Shown piece by piece: positions 25,378 to 34,375 of a DNA stretch of 64,000 bases (positions are counted from its first letter, which is position 1; every line of letters starts with the position of its first letter). A program made the position numbers and the translations under genes. The notes beneath the pieces are model-generated. The model saw only the letters and a program-made list of their open reading frames with translations, was not told where the DNA came from and did not search any database. The stretch comes from Candidatus Babeliales bacterium (GTDB taxonomy: Bacteria; Babelota; Babeliae; Babelales; Chromulinivoraceae), in the NCBI GenBank assembly GCA_018061805.1, contig JAGOTL010000002.1:1-64000 (forward strand), in the 5' to 3' direction.

Positions 25378-25833
25378 TTATTTTAGTCGCGATTTAAATG
25401 CCTGTATGGGAAATTTAAGAAGTGTATTTTGGTTATAGTCTTGCGCAGTAGGTGCAACAAGGTATGTCTTTTCATGATCTTGGAAATGTAATCGGTTTAA
25501 GCATGCTGATCGTGTGTCATCAGTTAAAAAGTACATTTTATTGTGCAATATAAGGTACAGTGTACCAACGACTTGATGGCTACTGTTGTATGATGGTTCT
25601 TGTATGATTCCAAAAGATGCTCGTGATAAAATTTCGGGAATGAATTTGCCTTTGAGCTCTATAAATAGATTGTTTGGGGTTATCATTCTGCTTATGACTT
25701 CTATGTCAATATTTGTGCTTTTGAAAAGTTCATTTTCTGGCACAGCCTGAGCCATGACAGGTTCTTGACTGTCAGAGCTGTATAAAGGCATGGATGCTAC
25801 GGTACTACAGATGATAAAAAATACTGTTTTCAT
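25378..25833 (-). CDS. Exported protein of unknown function
   Basis: 151 residues with signal peptide MKTVFFIICSTVASMPLYSS. The mature part alternates short strands (FIELKGKFI, GTLYLILHNKMYFLTD) and has one cysteine, resembling a small beta protein. It is divergent from the BamA-like gene, with a 105-bp intergenic region. No family was recognised. Confidence 0.6.
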   Translation of the reverse strand: MKTVFFIICSTVASMPLYSSDSQEPVMAQAVPENELFKSTNIDIEVISRMITPNNLFIELKGKFIPEILSRASFGIIQEPSYNSSHQVVGTLYLILHNKMYFLTDDTRSACLNRLHFQDHEKTYLVAPTAQDYNQNTLLKFPIQAFKSRLK

Positions 25834-25938
25834 CTATGCTCCTTTTGAGGATTTTTATTATGACTATAAGGTACCTTTTTCTTTTAAAATATCTATATTC
25901 TTGGTTGGGGTTTTTTGTAAAAGTGGTACACTTAAAAA

Positions 25939-28899
25939 GTGGGGATACGTTGTTCTTTTTCGGAAAATCTTATTGTGTTGTTTATTATATTAACCTTACT
26001 TTTTACGTCATATTTTTCAGCTTACTGTCAGCTGGAAAATATATCTGTTGATCGGTTTACGATAACCGTTGCAGATGATAGTTACCGCAGTAAGGCTTTA
26101 GAGCTTTTTCCTGAACGTTTTACGATACGCAATCTGACGTATGTAACAGATGGAGTTTGCAAAAACAATGATCTGGACGCTTTGCTTAATCTTGAAGCTG
26201 GCAAAGAGGTTGAGGTTTCAACCGTGTTAAACGCTTTGTTTTATCTTACGCATTTGGGACTTTTTAAGCATATTGCAATGCATGTTTCTATCGTTGAGCA
26301 GGGCGTATATGATATTTCGTTTGATTTGGTACAGCATGTTTTGCTTGATTACTTAAAGATATCGGGCTTGCTTCGCAGTAAGCATAAGTTAAAGCAGTTG
26401 TATATGATTGATTCAGGAGAGCTGTTTGATGCGTCTAAGCATCGATATTCTATTGATCAAATGCAAAGTTTTTTACGAGAACAAGGGTATTTAAAAGCTC
26501 GGGTCTATGATGTTGTGTTGCCTGAAAACAATCAAAAAGCTGTTGTGGTCCGTTGTGGCATTGATATGGGTCATCGGTTTAAAATAGGGCACGTTACGGC
26601 TTTGGTAGATTGTGTTAGTGATGTCGGGCAAGTCGATTTATCTCATCTAACAAGCTATGTACAAGATTTTTTAACTCGTAAGCTTCACAATCGTTATTAT
26701 AGCGATCATCTATTGAAAAAAACAGAACAAAAAATACGTGGCTTATTGCAACAGCAAGGCTTTTTAGAAGTTACATTTGATTGCGTGCAGACGTTACAAC
26801 CCAAAATACATTCTGTTGATCTTAAGGTTACCATTGCCTTGGAAAAAAAGCGTGAAATTGTGGTTTGGGGTAATGTTTTTTTTAAGTATCAAGAGATACT
26901 TGAGCATTTGTTATTGTATGGTAAATCAACATGGCATTTTCCGGTTTCGATTATTGTCGATGAGATTGAGCAATTGTATAAAACTAAAGGCTTTTGGAAT
27001 GTGCGCGTTACGGTTAAAGATGAACAGCAGCGCATGTTTTGTTTTGTTGATGAAGGCGTGCGTAGTAGTATTGCGAGTGCGGTTTTGCATCATGCACAGT
27101 ATTCTCGGTCACAATTGTTGGTTTTACAAGCATTTAAGCATGCGTACAAAGAACGTTATATCGACATGCAGCTTATCAAAAAATGTACGGATAAGTTGAT
27201 TAAGCTGTATAAAGCAGCTGGTTTTTGGGATATCAAGATAATCCAACAAGATTTTAAGCCTACAAAAAAAGAATATGCATATGATTATGTCATGTTTGTT
27301 GATGAAGGTAAGCAACGTGTGTGGGGTCAACATATTGTTGAAACAGATGCACATGTTGCGCAGACATTGAATCAACAGTGGGGTTATTGCAAAGGTCTTG
27401 GTTTTGATAAAGCTCTGTTGCAAGAACAAAAACAGTGGATTTTAAAACACTTTAAAGGGCAGGGTTATCATAATGTACGCGTTGATTGTGCGTTGCAGGA
27501 GCTTGCAGATGCTACGGTAGATGTGGCGTGGAACATTACGCTTCCTAAAGCAGCTATGAAGTTTGGTAAGACTTTGATTGTTGGAACGACGCATGTTCCC
27601 TATCATCAAATAGTTAAAGAGTTAGCATATGAGCCGGGTGAACAATTTAGTGCAGCAAGCCTTGAACGAACGTTACAAAATTTAAAACAAATTCCGGTAT
27701 TTGATTCGGTTCAGGTCTATCCAAGTCGAGAAGTGGATGAATTAGGGTGTAAACCTATTTTTATTAAATTGGTTGAAGCAGATCGATATGAAATAAAAAC
27801 AAGATTTGGTTTACAGCAAGTGGGTAGAAATTTGCAACTGAGACGAGGCTTTACGTATAAAGTGGGTTGTAGTTTTATTATGAACCGCTTGTTTAAAGCC
27901 ACGGATCAATGGTCTGTGAGTGCAGATGTTACGCGCTTTTATCAAGACATTCATACAACGTACGAATTCCCTTGGTTTTGTAACCGTGACATACGATTCC
28001 AGTTAAAAGCATATGATTCTGTGTACCAACAACCTGTCTACATTGGTAGCCAAGATTCATTGTACAAAGCTGTGCAGCAAGGTGGTCTGTGGAACGTTTC
28101 GAAAAAATTAAAAGATCAGATGATAAGTGGGTCTTTGGGTATTGAGTTTTTAGGATTGTACGAAGCTGACCAACCAGATTTGCAGCGTATCATGTGTTAT
28201 GATAAGCAGTTGCTTGAAAAAAAACGGGGATATTTATTTTGCGAGCCGATGTGGTTGTGGCGTAGGGTCGATAATATCTTGAGTCCGCATCATGGGCACA
28301 CGACAACGGTTACAGCGCGGATGATGTTTGATTTTAATAATCATACAAGTTTTGCAAAAATTCTTGCAGAGCATGCACATTATCTTTCTGTTACTGATGA
28401 TATTGTGCTTGCGCTGCGTGCTCGTGCTGGGCATGTGTTTAATAGATGTTTTACGCAAATACACCCCATAGAACGTTTTTATTTAGGTGGTCCATCATCT
28501 ATTCGAGGTTACGAACGAGATTTTTGTCCTCCATTTGGTTTGCTCACGTGTCCTATTGAAGATCAACACGCAGGCTTGCCACCATGTGCCAATAATATTT
28601 GGCGTTATGCTGCTCAAGGTGGTAGAACAATGCTGAATGCCAATATCGAAGCTCGTTGTAATGTGTATAAAAATATAGGCTTTGTAGTGTTTAGTGATTT
28701 TGGAGCATTGTTTCAAAATAGCATTCCTGATAGTTGGAGCAAAGCAAAAGATCATATGTTTGCAGGATCTGGATTTGGTGTTCGCTACGACACGCCAATT
28801 GGACCACTGCGTTTTGACGTAGGATTTAAGTGGAAAATTCAAAAACCAGACTTTGAAGCTGGTTATTCGTTATGTCTAAGCTTGGGTCAAGCTTTTTAA
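25939..28899 (+). CDS. BamA/TamA-family outer-membrane assembly protein
   Basis: Omp85-family protein of 986 residues that inserts barrel proteins in the outer membrane. N-terminal signal peptide, then a long POTRA array (to about 620; VDEGKQRVWGQHIV and YEPGEQFS are typical POTRA turns), then a barrel. The barrel has the family hallmark GGPSSIRGYERD and ends in Phe (LSLGQAF). It is longer than BamA of E. coli (810), mainly in the POTRA part. The start is a GTG at 25939, which supplies an Arg in the signal peptide; GTG at 25975 is a possible alternative, and a stop at 25933 excludes a longer protein. Other Bam genes are not nearby. Confidence 0.88.
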   Translation: MGIRCSFSENLIVLFIILTLLFTSYFSAYCQLENISVDRFTITVADDSYRSKALELFPERFTIRNLTYVTDGVCKNNDLDALLNLEAGKEVEVSTVLNALFYLTHLGLFKHIAMHVSIVEQGVYDISFDLVQHVLLDYLKISGLLRSKHKLKQLYMIDSGELFDASKHRYSIDQMQSFLREQGYLKARVYDVVLPENNQKAVVVRCGIDMGHRFKIGHVTALVDCVSDVGQVDLSHLTSYVQDFLTRKLHNRYYSDHLLKKTEQKIRGLLQQQGFLEVTFDCVQTLQPKIHSVDLKVTIALEKKREIVVWGNVFFKYQEILEHLLLYGKSTWHFPVSIIVDEIEQLYKTKGFWNVRVTVKDEQQRMFCFVDEGVRSSIASAVLHHAQYSRSQLLVLQAFKHAYKERYIDMQLIKKCTDKLIKLYKAAGFWDIKIIQQDFKPTKKEYAYDYVMFVDEGKQRVWGQHIVETDAHVAQTLNQQWGYCKGLGFDKALLQEQKQWILKHFKGQGYHNVRVDCALQELADATVDVAWNITLPKAAMKFGKTLIVGTTHVPYHQIVKELAYEPGEQFSAASLERTLQNLKQIPVFDSVQVYPSREVDELGCKPIFIKLVEADRYEIKTRFGLQQVGRNLQLRRGFTYKVGCSFIMNRLFKATDQWSVSADVTRFYQDIHTTYEFPWFCNRDIRFQLKAYDSVYQQPVYIGSQDSLYKAVQQGGLWNVSKKLKDQMISGSLGIEFLGLYEADQPDLQRIMCYDKQLLEKKRGYLFCEPMWLWRRVDNILSPHHGHTTTVTARMMFDFNNHTSFAKILAEHAHYLSVTDDIVLALRARAGHVFNRCFTQIHPIERFYLGGPSSIRGYERDFCPPFGLLTCPIEDQHAGLPPCANNIWRYAAQGGRTMLNANIEARCNVYKNIGFVVFSDFGALFQNSIPDSWSKAKDHMFAGSGFGVRYDTPIGPLRFDVGFKWKIQKPDFEAGYSLCLSLGQAF

Positions 28900-28907
28900 T
28901 CTGATAA

Positions 28908-29279
28908 TTATTTCTGATTTTTTTTACGAGGGGTCAAAAGCGGTAACTTGGGGTTTTGTAAGGGTTGCAGGTATGATGATTTAGGTTTTATATATGCTTT
29001 ATTTAAGTCGTGGATCGCAGCATAGAGCAAGCGTCTTGTTCTTTCGATTTTAATTGCAACTTCTTCAAGTACTGGATTTTTTTTGCTGAGTGCTATGTCT
29101 GCTTCAGGATGATCGTAGTCATACGAGCTCAGTTGGTAAAATTGTATCAAAAGAGATTGTTCTCTTTTTTTAAGAAACCGTTTTTGAACCATGAGATTTG
29201 TAAGCTTATGATGTTGCTCAGAGGCTGCTAAAAATATACCGTTGCACAGTATGACTGTCAGCAAATATATTATTTTCAT
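28908..29279 (-). CDS. Small exported helical protein of unknown function
   Basis: 123 residues with signal peptide MKIIYLLTVILCNGIFLAAS. The mature part is basic and helical, with a Lys/Pro-rich end (PKLPLLTPRKKNQK). Its ATG overlaps the stop of the gene at 29276-29518 (ATGA), so the two are coupled. No family was recognised. Confidence 0.6.
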   Translation of the reverse strand: MKIIYLLTVILCNGIFLAASEQHHKLTNLMVQKRFLKKREQSLLIQFYQLSSYDYDHPEADIALSKKNPVLEEVAIKIERTRRLLYAAIHDLNKAYIKPKSSYLQPLQNPKLPLLTPRKKNQK

Positions 29280-29518
29280 GATATTTGAGAGGTATAAAGT
29301 TCATATTCTTTTTTTTGTCGATTATATTCTACCATCGCTGCTTGGACGGCTTGGGAATATGTTTTGTAGGTTTTTCGTGTACCATTTTGTGTCATGCGCG
29401 TAAAAGGTCCTGAAGAATTGAAGGATGGCACATAAGGCTCTACCGGTTGTTGTGAAGCTTTGATGGTATGAGAACAGAAAAACAATATCAGGTTTAGGGA
29501 TAAACATTTTGATGTCAT
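29276..29518 (-). CDS. Small exported protein of unknown function
   Basis: 80 residues. The ATG with AGAGGA upstream was chosen; it begins the signal peptide MTSKCLSLNLILFFCSHTIKA. The mature part, about 58 residues, is Tyr/Gln/Thr rich. First gene of a two-gene operon with 28908-29279. No family was recognised. Confidence 0.55.
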   Translation of the reverse strand: MTSKCLSLNLILFFCSHTIKASQQPVEPYVPSFNSSGPFTRMTQNGTRKTYKTYSQAVQAAMVEYNRQKKEYELYTSQIS

Positions 29519-29789
29519 AATGTGATCCTCTTTTTGATATATTTTATAGCCTAATGTAAGTATAAAAATAGTTGCATTAGATAAACAAGATATCGGGTAT
29601 TGACCGATTGAAAAGATCTTTGTAAAGCATGATTTCGTGGTGTTTTGCAATAAGGTTGTACAAAAACAAAAATTAGTTATATCGTAGCTAGATATAAAGC
29701 TTGTTTTTTATAATTTTTTTATAGCAAAAAGTTGTTTGGTTGTTATACTGTAACCACGTATGTTTTTTCTAAAAAATTAGGGAATAAAG

Positions 29790-30527
29790 ATGTCTTTAGA
29801 AGTTAATACAAGTTGTTTAGACGCTCAGCATATATCGCGTAAATCTATTTGGGAAATTTTCTCTCATGAATTAGTTCATCATTTGCCATATGGTACGGTA
29901 TCGGTAGCTTTGGCATTGATGCTTTTAAGTATGATATCGGTTTTATTTGGTTTATCTAATATTTGTTCTCATCACACACACGATCATGCTATTCATGATG
30001 CATGCAGCATGCTGTCAGGCATGGATGTGTTATTTCATAGCTTTCACTTTGCGCATATTTTATTTGCAGCAAGTGGCACTATGGTAACGTTTTATCGATA
30101 TTCGCGAAACATTGTAGCGGGTATCATTGTGGGTGTTGTTTCGTCGGTTATTTTTTGTACGCTTGCCGATATTTTGCTTCCATATGCAGCTGGTCGTTTG
30201 CTGGGTGTATCGATGGAGCTTCATATTTGTTTTCGTTCAGAGCTTGCAAATATTATTCCGTTTTTAGCAATTGGTGTTATCAACGGTATTATTATTCCTC
30301 GTGGCAAAGAAGGCCATACAGAACATCATTCTGTATCGCTTCATATCATTCATACATTTATCAGCGCTATGGCATCTATTTTTTATGCTATAGGGCATGG
30401 TCTTGAAAATTTTCATGATTATTTAGGTATGTTTTTCGTATTAATGTTAATTGCGGTTGTGATACCATGCACGTTGTCAGATGTTGTGGTACCAATTTTA
30501 TGGGCGCGAATGGTGAATAAGAAATGA
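29790..30527 (+). CDS. Histidine-rich membrane protein in the pot operon
   Basis: 245 residues, about six transmembrane helices. The loop after helix 1 is very His-rich (CSHHTHDHAIHDACSM), and further histidines sit at HSFHFAH and EGHTEHHSVSLH, suggesting divalent metal binding. Its stop overlaps the potA start by four bases, so it is translated together with the polyamine importer. A TATACT box at about 29744 may be the operon's -10 element. Whether it transports metal or assists the Pot system is unknown. Confidence 0.6.
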   Translation: MSLEVNTSCLDAQHISRKSIWEIFSHELVHHLPYGTVSVALALMLLSMISVLFGLSNICSHHTHDHAIHDACSMLSGMDVLFHSFHFAHILFAASGTMVTFYRYSRNIVAGIIVGVVSSVIFCTLADILLPYAAGRLLGVSMELHICFRSELANIIPFLAIGVINGIIIPRGKEGHTEHHSVSLHIIHTFISAMASIFYAIGHGLENFHDYLGMFFVLMLIAVVIPCTLSDVVVPILWARMVNKK

Positions 30528-31615
30528 AGGGTATTGTATTACAGGGGATTACCAAGTCATATGATAATGATATCATCTTGGATAATCTTAATTTAAAAAT
30601 TCCTGGCGGTAAATTTTTTGCACTTATCGGGCCAAGTGGTTGTGGAAAAACAACTATCTTGCGCATGATAGCTGGTCTTGAGATACCTGATTCAGGGTCT
30701 GTTTTTTTAGGAGATCAAGATATTACGCATGTGCCTGTCAATAAGCGCAGCGTTAACACCGTATTTCAAAATTACGCACTTTTTCCTCATTTGAATGTGT
30801 TTGATAACATTGCGTACAGTTTGCGTGTGAGAGGTTTGACTCAGGATACTGTTCAGCAAAAAGTTGAACGCGTTATCAAGATGTTTCATCTTGAGCAGCA
30901 TTTATATAAAAATATTAAACAGTTATCGGGTGGCCAGCAGCAACGAGTCGCTATTGCGCGTGCTGTGGTAAGCGAACCTGAAGTGTTGTTGTTTGATGAG
31001 CCACTTGCAGCTTTAGATTTACGATTACGTGAAAAAGTTTTACTAGAACTTATTGAGCTTCAAGATCATTTGGGTACAACGTTTGTGTACATCACGCATG
31101 ATCAAACAGAGGCGCTTACGGTAGCTGATCAAATGGCTGTTATGAATCAAAATGGTCAGATTGACCAAGTTGGTACTCCTAAAGAAATTTACGAACATCC
31201 AAAATCAGTTTTTGTAGCAAACTTTGTGGGTACTATGAATATTATTCAGGGTGTTATAACTCAGAATAACGGTGAATGGTATTTGGATGTTGACAAGATG
31301 ATTTGTATAGCTTTAAAAGTACCTGAGAATGTTCAGATAAAAGTTGGTGAAGATGCATGTATTGGTATTCGTCCTGAAAAGGTGATGATTAGCAAAACAA
31401 TGCTGACAGGTTTTTCAAATAACTTATCGGGTAATGTTGAGTCTATAGTGTATCAAGGTCGATTTACGCAGTATAATGTTCGCTTACAAAATGGATATAT
31501 TTTGCAAGTTTTTGAACAAAATGAAGAGCATTTTGCACGTGATGTGATCGATTATGATGATCATGTGTATGTGTATTGGCAAAAAGAAAATGTTGTTTTG
31601 TTAAGAAACAAATAA
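30524..31615 (+). CDS. potA: Spermidine/putrescine ABC transporter ATPase
   Basis: ATPase of the polyamine importer, 363 residues. Walker A GPSGCGKTT (36-44), signature LSGGQ (134-138), Walker B VLLFDEP (154-160) and H-loop H192 are intact. The C-terminal part (about 240-363) is the TOBE-type regulatory domain with IGIRPEKV. It is followed at once by potB, potC and potD, which together give the full importer. Confidence 0.93.
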   Translation: MKGIVLQGITKSYDNDIILDNLNLKIPGGKFFALIGPSGCGKTTILRMIAGLEIPDSGSVFLGDQDITHVPVNKRSVNTVFQNYALFPHLNVFDNIAYSLRVRGLTQDTVQQKVERVIKMFHLEQHLYKNIKQLSGGQQQRVAIARAVVSEPEVLLFDEPLAALDLRLREKVLLELIELQDHLGTTFVYITHDQTEALTVADQMAVMNQNGQIDQVGTPKEIYEHPKSVFVANFVGTMNIIQGVITQNNGEWYLDVDKMICIALKVPENVQIKVGEDACIGIRPEKVMISKTMLTGFSNNLSGNVESIVYQGRFTQYNVRLQNGYILQVFEQNEEHFARDVIDYDDHVYVYWQKENVVLLRNK

Positions 31616-31651
31616 AAAAACTGTAAACAGTACAATGATAAAGGGTCGTTT

Positions 31652-32506
31652 ATGCAGTTTTTAAAAAACCTTATCAAGAATGAAAAGTCCTTTTTTTTCA
31701 TGGCGCCAGCGCTAGCATGGCAAATATGTTTTTGTTTTTTACCACTGTTGTTTGTGATACAGCTCAGTTTGTGTACCAATTTGTTTCAAGGTTGGACGCT
31801 TGAGTATGTGGCGCAGGTATTTCGATTTACACATCTTTTAGTCGTTTTTAGATCAATGCTGCTTGCAAGCGTGACAGCGGTTTTATGTTTGCTCGTTGGA
31901 TATCCTGTAGCATATTATGTTGCATTGTGTGCTCCAAGTCGCATGAGAACAGCGTTGATGTTTTTGGTTGTTTTACCATTTTTAACCAACCTATTGGTAC
32001 AGGTATACGCATGGTTTTTCCTGCTTGAAAAAAACGGGGTCATTAATAAACTTTTACACTTAGTAGGTTTAGACTTTGGTCATTTGCTGAACAGTACATT
32101 TTCTATGTATTTGGTTATGTTTCACGTATATCTTCCATTTATGATTATGCCATTGTACTCAACGCTTGAAAAAATAAACATGAGATGGATAGAAGCTTCG
32201 CTTGATTTAGGGGCATCCTACTTTCAAACGTTTTGTCGAGTAGTTGTGCCATTGTCTGTGCATGGCGTCAAAACAGGATTTTTCTTGGTGTATGTTACAG
32301 CGTTTGGTGAATATGCAATACCGTCACTACTTGCAGGCCAACGACATTATTTTGTTGGGACTATGATCTCAGAATATTTTTTTATTGGTAGAGATTGGCA
32401 TGTTGGTGCGGCTTTTACATTATTTAGTTCATGCATTTTTATTGCATCAATTGCGCTGTATCAAATCTGTTTTACAAAATTAGTTGATCGACTGCAAAGG
32501 ATTTAG
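31652..32506 (+). CDS. potB: Spermidine/putrescine ABC transporter permease PotB
   Basis: Inner-membrane permease, 284 residues, six helices. The EAA loop that contacts PotA is EASLDLGASYFQTFCRVVVP. AAAGGG precedes the ATG. It overlaps nothing and is followed four bases later by potC. Together with PotC it forms the channel for polyamines bound to PotD. Confidence 0.92.
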   Translation: MQFLKNLIKNEKSFFFMAPALAWQICFCFLPLLFVIQLSLCTNLFQGWTLEYVAQVFRFTHLLVVFRSMLLASVTAVLCLLVGYPVAYYVALCAPSRMRTALMFLVVLPFLTNLLVQVYAWFFLLEKNGVINKLLHLVGLDFGHLLNSTFSMYLVMFHVYLPFMIMPLYSTLEKINMRWIEASLDLGASYFQTFCRVVVPLSVHGVKTGFFLVYVTAFGEYAIPSLLAGQRHYFVGTMISEYFFIGRDWHVGAAFTLFSSCIFIASIALYQICFTKLVDRLQRI

Positions 32507-32510
32507 CACT

Positions 32511-33278
32511 ATGAACGTATCCAAATCGACATTGCCTATTTTTGTAGGATTAGTGTATTTGTTTTTGTACACGCCGATTATGGTGTTGGTTTTGTATTCA
32601 TTTAATCAGGGCGGTTTTCCTGATGCATGGACCGGTTTTTCTTTGCATTGGTACCATGATTTATGGCAGTCACAAGAAATTTGGCGCGCTTTTTATAATT
32701 CGATTATTGTTGCAAGTTGTTCATCTTTTTTAAGTGTGACAATGTCTGTATGTTTTGTTCATGGCCTTCGTAAGTACAGCAGTGACTGGGTAGGTATTTT
32801 TTACAGTAACACCTTGATACCCGATATTGTGCTTGCGGTAGGTATGTTGTCATTGTTTGCGTATCTTGTTGTGCCACTTGGTTTGGGCACATTGATAGCG
32901 GGACACACATTACTTGGTCTTGGTTTTTCGATGCCGATTATTAAAGGGCGTTATGATGAACTGGATAAAAGTTTGATAGAAGCATCGTTGGATTTAGGCG
33001 CATCCATGAAATATACGTTTTTGCACGTGATTGTTCCTTTTTTGTATCCAGCACTTTTAGTCGCATTTTTGTTAACGGTTATCATATCATTTGATGATTT
33101 TTTAATATCGTTCTTTTGTTCTGGTTCTACGGTTCAAACATTATCTTTGTATATTTTTTCTATGATACGTTCTGGAATATCACCTGTGGTTAATGCATTG
33201 TCGACGTTGTTATTGGTAGGAAGTTGTGTGTTATTATTCGTGATGATGACATTTCAAAAAAACCTTTTTAAAGATTAG
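32511..33278 (+). CDS. potC: Spermidine/putrescine ABC transporter permease PotC
   Basis: Second permease, 255 residues, six helices. EAA loop EASLDLGASMKYTFLHVIVP; the family motif FNQGGFPDAWTGFSLHWY is near the N-terminus. The start ATG at 32511 follows the potB stop by four bases. Normal length for PotC. Confidence 0.92.
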   Translation: MNVSKSTLPIFVGLVYLFLYTPIMVLVLYSFNQGGFPDAWTGFSLHWYHDLWQSQEIWRAFYNSIIVASCSSFLSVTMSVCFVHGLRKYSSDWVGIFYSNTLIPDIVLAVGMLSLFAYLVVPLGLGTLIAGHTLLGLGFSMPIIKGRYDELDKSLIEASLDLGASMKYTFLHVIVPFLYPALLVAFLLTVIISFDDFLISFFCSGSTVQTLSLYIFSMIRSGISPVVNALSTLLLVGSCVLLFVMMTFQKNLFKD

Positions 33279-33286
33279 GTGCAAGC

Positions 33287-34363
33287 ATGGTCAAAGCAGC
33301 TCATTATTTCATACGATCATTGCTTGTTGTGGCATGGATAGGAATTATTTATAGTTTCTTGATGTTGCCAGCATGGTTGCCAACAAACACAGTACCTGTA
33401 AAGTCGCTGCGTATTTATACGTGGGCGTATCGTATCGATGAAAACATTGTCCGAGAATTTGAACAAAAAACAGGTATTAAAGTATTTCTTAATTATTATG
33501 AAAGCGGTGAAGAGCTTTTAACAAAATTAGAAATGATGCCGACACTTGATTATGATATTTTGTTGCCATCAGGTTTTATGATGCAGCGCATCATAGATTT
33601 GAACTTGGCTAAAAAAATAGATAAGCAACGTTGTTCATTTCTTAAAAAAATATATCCAGAATTTTTAGATATGTATTTTGATCCACAGAATCAATATTCT
33701 ATACCGTTGTATTGGGATGTTTTTGGTATTGGCTATAACGCTCGTATGGTACAGGGTCCTATCACGCTTGATTTGTTGTTTAATAAAAAATCTATGGTTG
33801 GTTCATCAGTTGGAATGGTTGATGATTCTCGAGAAGCCATTTTTATGGCGGCACAATATTTAGGTATTCCTTTAGTTGGTTCATTTACTCCAGAGCAAAT
33901 TCAAAAAATATATGCTTTATTGTATGAACAGCGACATTGGGTTGGTGCTTATTCAGATTCTCAGCAGGGATATTATTTAGCATCAGACACCTTTGCGGTC
34001 GTTGCAGCTGATCGTGAAATTATTCGCCGTCAAGCGATCAAAACAGACTTTGTACAATTTGCGTTAATACCGCAAGGATCAATGCTTCGCATCGATAACA
34101 TTGTGGTAAGTGCTACGACACAAAAAGATGACATGATTTATCAGTTTTTAAATTATTTAATGAGTGATGAAGTTATGTTGCATCATGCTACAACGTTTGG
34201 TGTATTGCCTGTTACTAAAACAGTCTTTAAACAGATACAAGATTGTATTGGTTTGCCAGATCTGTATCCGGGTAGCGATTCATTTAATAAATTAGTTGTT
34301 TTTCAGCATGGTTTGACTCAAAAACAGTTGAATGATTTTTGGGTACAATATAAGTCTTCATAG
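33287..34363 (+). CDS. potD: Spermidine/putrescine-binding protein PotD
   Basis: Periplasmic binding protein of the polyamine importer, 358 residues. The N-terminal helix (12-30) is a signal peptide or membrane anchor. The mature part has the PotD landmarks LRIYTWAYRIDENIVREFE, YESGEELLTKLE, YDILLPSG and IPLYWDVFGIGYN. It closes the operon eight bases after potC; metG follows after 12 bases and may be co-transcribed. Polyamine import matches the absence of polyamine biosynthesis genes in the window. Confidence 0.9.
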   Translation: MVKAAHYFIRSLLVVAWIGIIYSFLMLPAWLPTNTVPVKSLRIYTWAYRIDENIVREFEQKTGIKVFLNYYESGEELLTKLEMMPTLDYDILLPSGFMMQRIIDLNLAKKIDKQRCSFLKKIYPEFLDMYFDPQNQYSIPLYWDVFGIGYNARMVQGPITLDLLFNKKSMVGSSVGMVDDSREAIFMAAQYLGIPLVGSFTPEQIQKIYALLYEQRHWVGAYSDSQQGYYLASDTFAVVAADREIIRRQAIKTDFVQFALIPQGSMLRIDNIVVSATTQKDDMIYQFLNYLMSDEVMLHHATTFGVLPVTKTVFKQIQDCIGLPDLYPGSDSFNKLVVFQHGLTQKQLNDFWVQYKSS

Positions 34364-34375
34364 GAGTATTTTTCA

